A DNA stretch of 6,616 nucleotides from Bacillota bacterium (lineage in GTDB: Bacteria; Bacillota; Clostridia; Lachnospirales; Bianqueaceae). Location: NCBI GenBank assembly GCA_017474705.1, contig JAFVHC010000108.1, positions 1-6,616 of the forward strand, read 5' to 3'. Made by a program: the position numbers and the translations under genes. The notes beneath the pieces were generated by a model. That model saw nothing but the letters and a program-made list of their open reading frames with translations. It did not search any database and was not told the DNA's origin. This document shows, piece after piece, positions 5,905-6,616 of this stretch (position 1 is its first letter; each line of letters begins with the position of its first letter).

Positions 5905-6503
5905 CTTGCACTCTCCTTTTTCATGAACGATTTCTTGATCCATCCGGCGATCTTCTGCGTCATGCGCAGCATACCTTTAGTGGCTGCTACACAGCCGAAG
6001 AACAGGAAGATCGATAATCCGGCGCACACAAGGCCTGCACCTATCATGAACAGACCCTGCATACCGTCGCCGCGCAAGATCATGGTCACACCGGCTACGA
6101 TACCTCCGAATGCAGCTGCCCAGAGAGAGACTTCGACCGCCCACAGGCAGATGACCAGTGACCAGATCACGATGTAGAAAGAAAACATGATCGCGGCAAA
6201 TGCTGCCAGCAACGGAAACCAAAGCGGAAATCCAAGTACCAGCAGGATGATCTCGCCTGCGCCGGTGCGATGCTTTGGAGCGATCCTTTCCTTGACGATC
6301 CGCGTCAGCGGGGTCTCCTCGATGATCTGGGCCACGACCTTGTCGATCGGGCCGATCTGTGCGACCGCTTCCTCTTCCGTCAGACCTTCTTCCACGCGGT
6401 CATCGATCATTTCACTATAGAATGCCAGGCGTTCTGCCACGTCCGCCTGCGGCAGACCGGACAGGCCATATTGCAAGGCCATGAGAAACTCTTGCTTATT
6501 CAT
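5901..6503 (-). CDS. HAAS/DUF1700-family membrane protein
   Basis: The 200-residue protein begins with a cytoplasmic helical HAAS-type domain (about 1-65). Its pattern of LSGLP, FYSEMIDDRVEEG, LTEEEAVAQIGP and then VVAQI matches the DUF1700 family closely. A hydrophobic half follows with about four membrane segments (near 84-105, 107-123, 127-144 and 149-173) and a basic tail, KKSFMKKESAR. In Bacillota these proteins are very often encoded just after a PadR-type regulator and are thought to act with it as a membrane-linked sensor or partner; the mechanism is not established. The start at 6503 has a full AAGGAGG seven bases upstream and overlaps the PadR stop (ATGA). The gene's own stop overlaps the DUF4097 start in the same way. 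Confidence 0.88.
   Translation of the reverse strand: MNKQEFLMALQYGLSGLPQADVAERLAFYSEMIDDRVEEGLTEEEAVAQIGPIDKVVAQIIEETPLTRIVKERIAPKHRTGAGEIILLVLGFPLWFPLLAAFAAIMFSFYIVIWSLVICLWAVEVSLWAAAFGGIVAGVTMILRGDGMQGLFMIGAGLVCAGLSIFLFFGCVAATKGMLRMTQKIAGWIKKSFMKKESAR
5911..5919 (-). promoter_or_regulatory. Ribosome binding site deciding the DUF4097 start
   Basis: The minus strand reads AAAGGAGAG, six bases before the ATG at 5904 and inside the end of the HAAS gene. It supports the 319-residue form over a longer reading from 5943. Confidence 0.75.
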
Positions 6504-6616
6504 TGTGCTTCCTCCTTGGTCACGAACTGGTAGATGGATATGACTTCTTTGAATTCTTCTTTGAATTCTTCGATGCGCTGATGCCCTGCTTCGGTGATAT
6601 GGTAGTACTTTCTGAG
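6500..6616 (-). CDS. PadR-family transcriptional regulator, C-terminal end (partial)
   Basis: The last 38 codons of a minus-strand gene run in from the right edge and stop with TGA at 6500-6502. The sequence begins RKYYHITEAGHQRIEEF, the characteristic beta-wing-to-helix transition (RKYY.IT..G) of PadR winged-helix repressors, and goes on into the C-terminal helix. PadR proteins usually repress their own operon and respond to small molecules or membrane stress. Its stop overlaps the ATG of the HAAS gene (ATGA), so the two are co-translated and this is probably the operon's own regulator. The DNA-recognition helix and the promoter are outside the window. Confidence 0.85.
   Translation of the reverse strand, partial: LRKYYHITEAGHQRIEEFKEEFKEVISIYQFVTKEEAQ
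6544..6571 (-). repeat. 12-bp tandem repeat inside the PadR gene end
   Basis: Two copies of a 12-bp unit (CTTCTTTGAATT on the plus strand) plus four further bases encode the repeated EEFKEEFKE in the C-terminal helix. The unit length keeps the frame and adds about one helix turn per copy. Confidence 0.7.

Overview
The window reads as a low-to-mid GC (roughly 50%) Bacillota (Firmicutes) chromosome segment, probably from a gut-type Clostridia or Erysipelotrichia relative. The reasons are strong AAGGAGG-type ribosome binding sites, a PadR / HAAS (DUF1700) / DUF4097 gene set, a GH27 alpha-galactosidase without signal peptide, and a zinc-ribbon/TPR membrane protein of a kind common in that group. 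Genus cannot be told from sequence alone. All seven complete genes and one partial gene lie on the minus strand, so transcription runs from right to left. A possible plus-strand gene end sits at the left edge.

Right block (about 6616 to 4891): the 3' end of a PadR-type repressor gene, then a HAAS/DUF1700 membrane protein, then a DUF4097 beta-solenoid protein anchored by one N-terminal membrane segment. Both junctions are 4-base ATGA stop/start overlaps, so this is one tightly coupled operon. It ends at a strong intrinsic terminator (4887-4924). Its promoter is outside the window.

Middle block (about 4872 to 1925): a recognisable sigma-A-like promoter (TTGCAT, 17 bp, TATTAT) drives a two-gene operon. 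The first gene encodes a zinc-ribbon protein with a Pro/Gln/Met repeat linker, one membrane segment, TPR-like repeats, a charged E/K/R helix and a C-terminal beta domain. The second encodes a lipoprotein with a very acidic linker and two beta-rich regions. The lipoprotein's ribosome binding site overlaps the stop codon of the first gene. A hairpin terminator (1926-1967) closes the operon. Both products are predicted to work at the outer face of the membrane.

Left block (about 1920 to 103): a second promoter, overlapped by two small dyads, drives a GH27 alpha-galactosidase. It is coupled by a 1-base TGATG overlap to a 64-residue Cys4 zinc-ribbon protein. A small, very basic protein follows that resembles a ferritin-like/rubrerythrin helical domain but lacks most of its iron ligands. 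The galactosidase would act in the cytoplasm on imported alpha-galactosides; the roles of the two small proteins are unknown.

No RNA gene, CRISPR array, insertion sequence or phage gene was seen. The less ordinary parts are the galactosidase / zinc-ribbon / degenerate ferritin-like operon and the zinc-ribbon-TPR plus lipoprotein pair. Neither can be called a new system from sequence alone.
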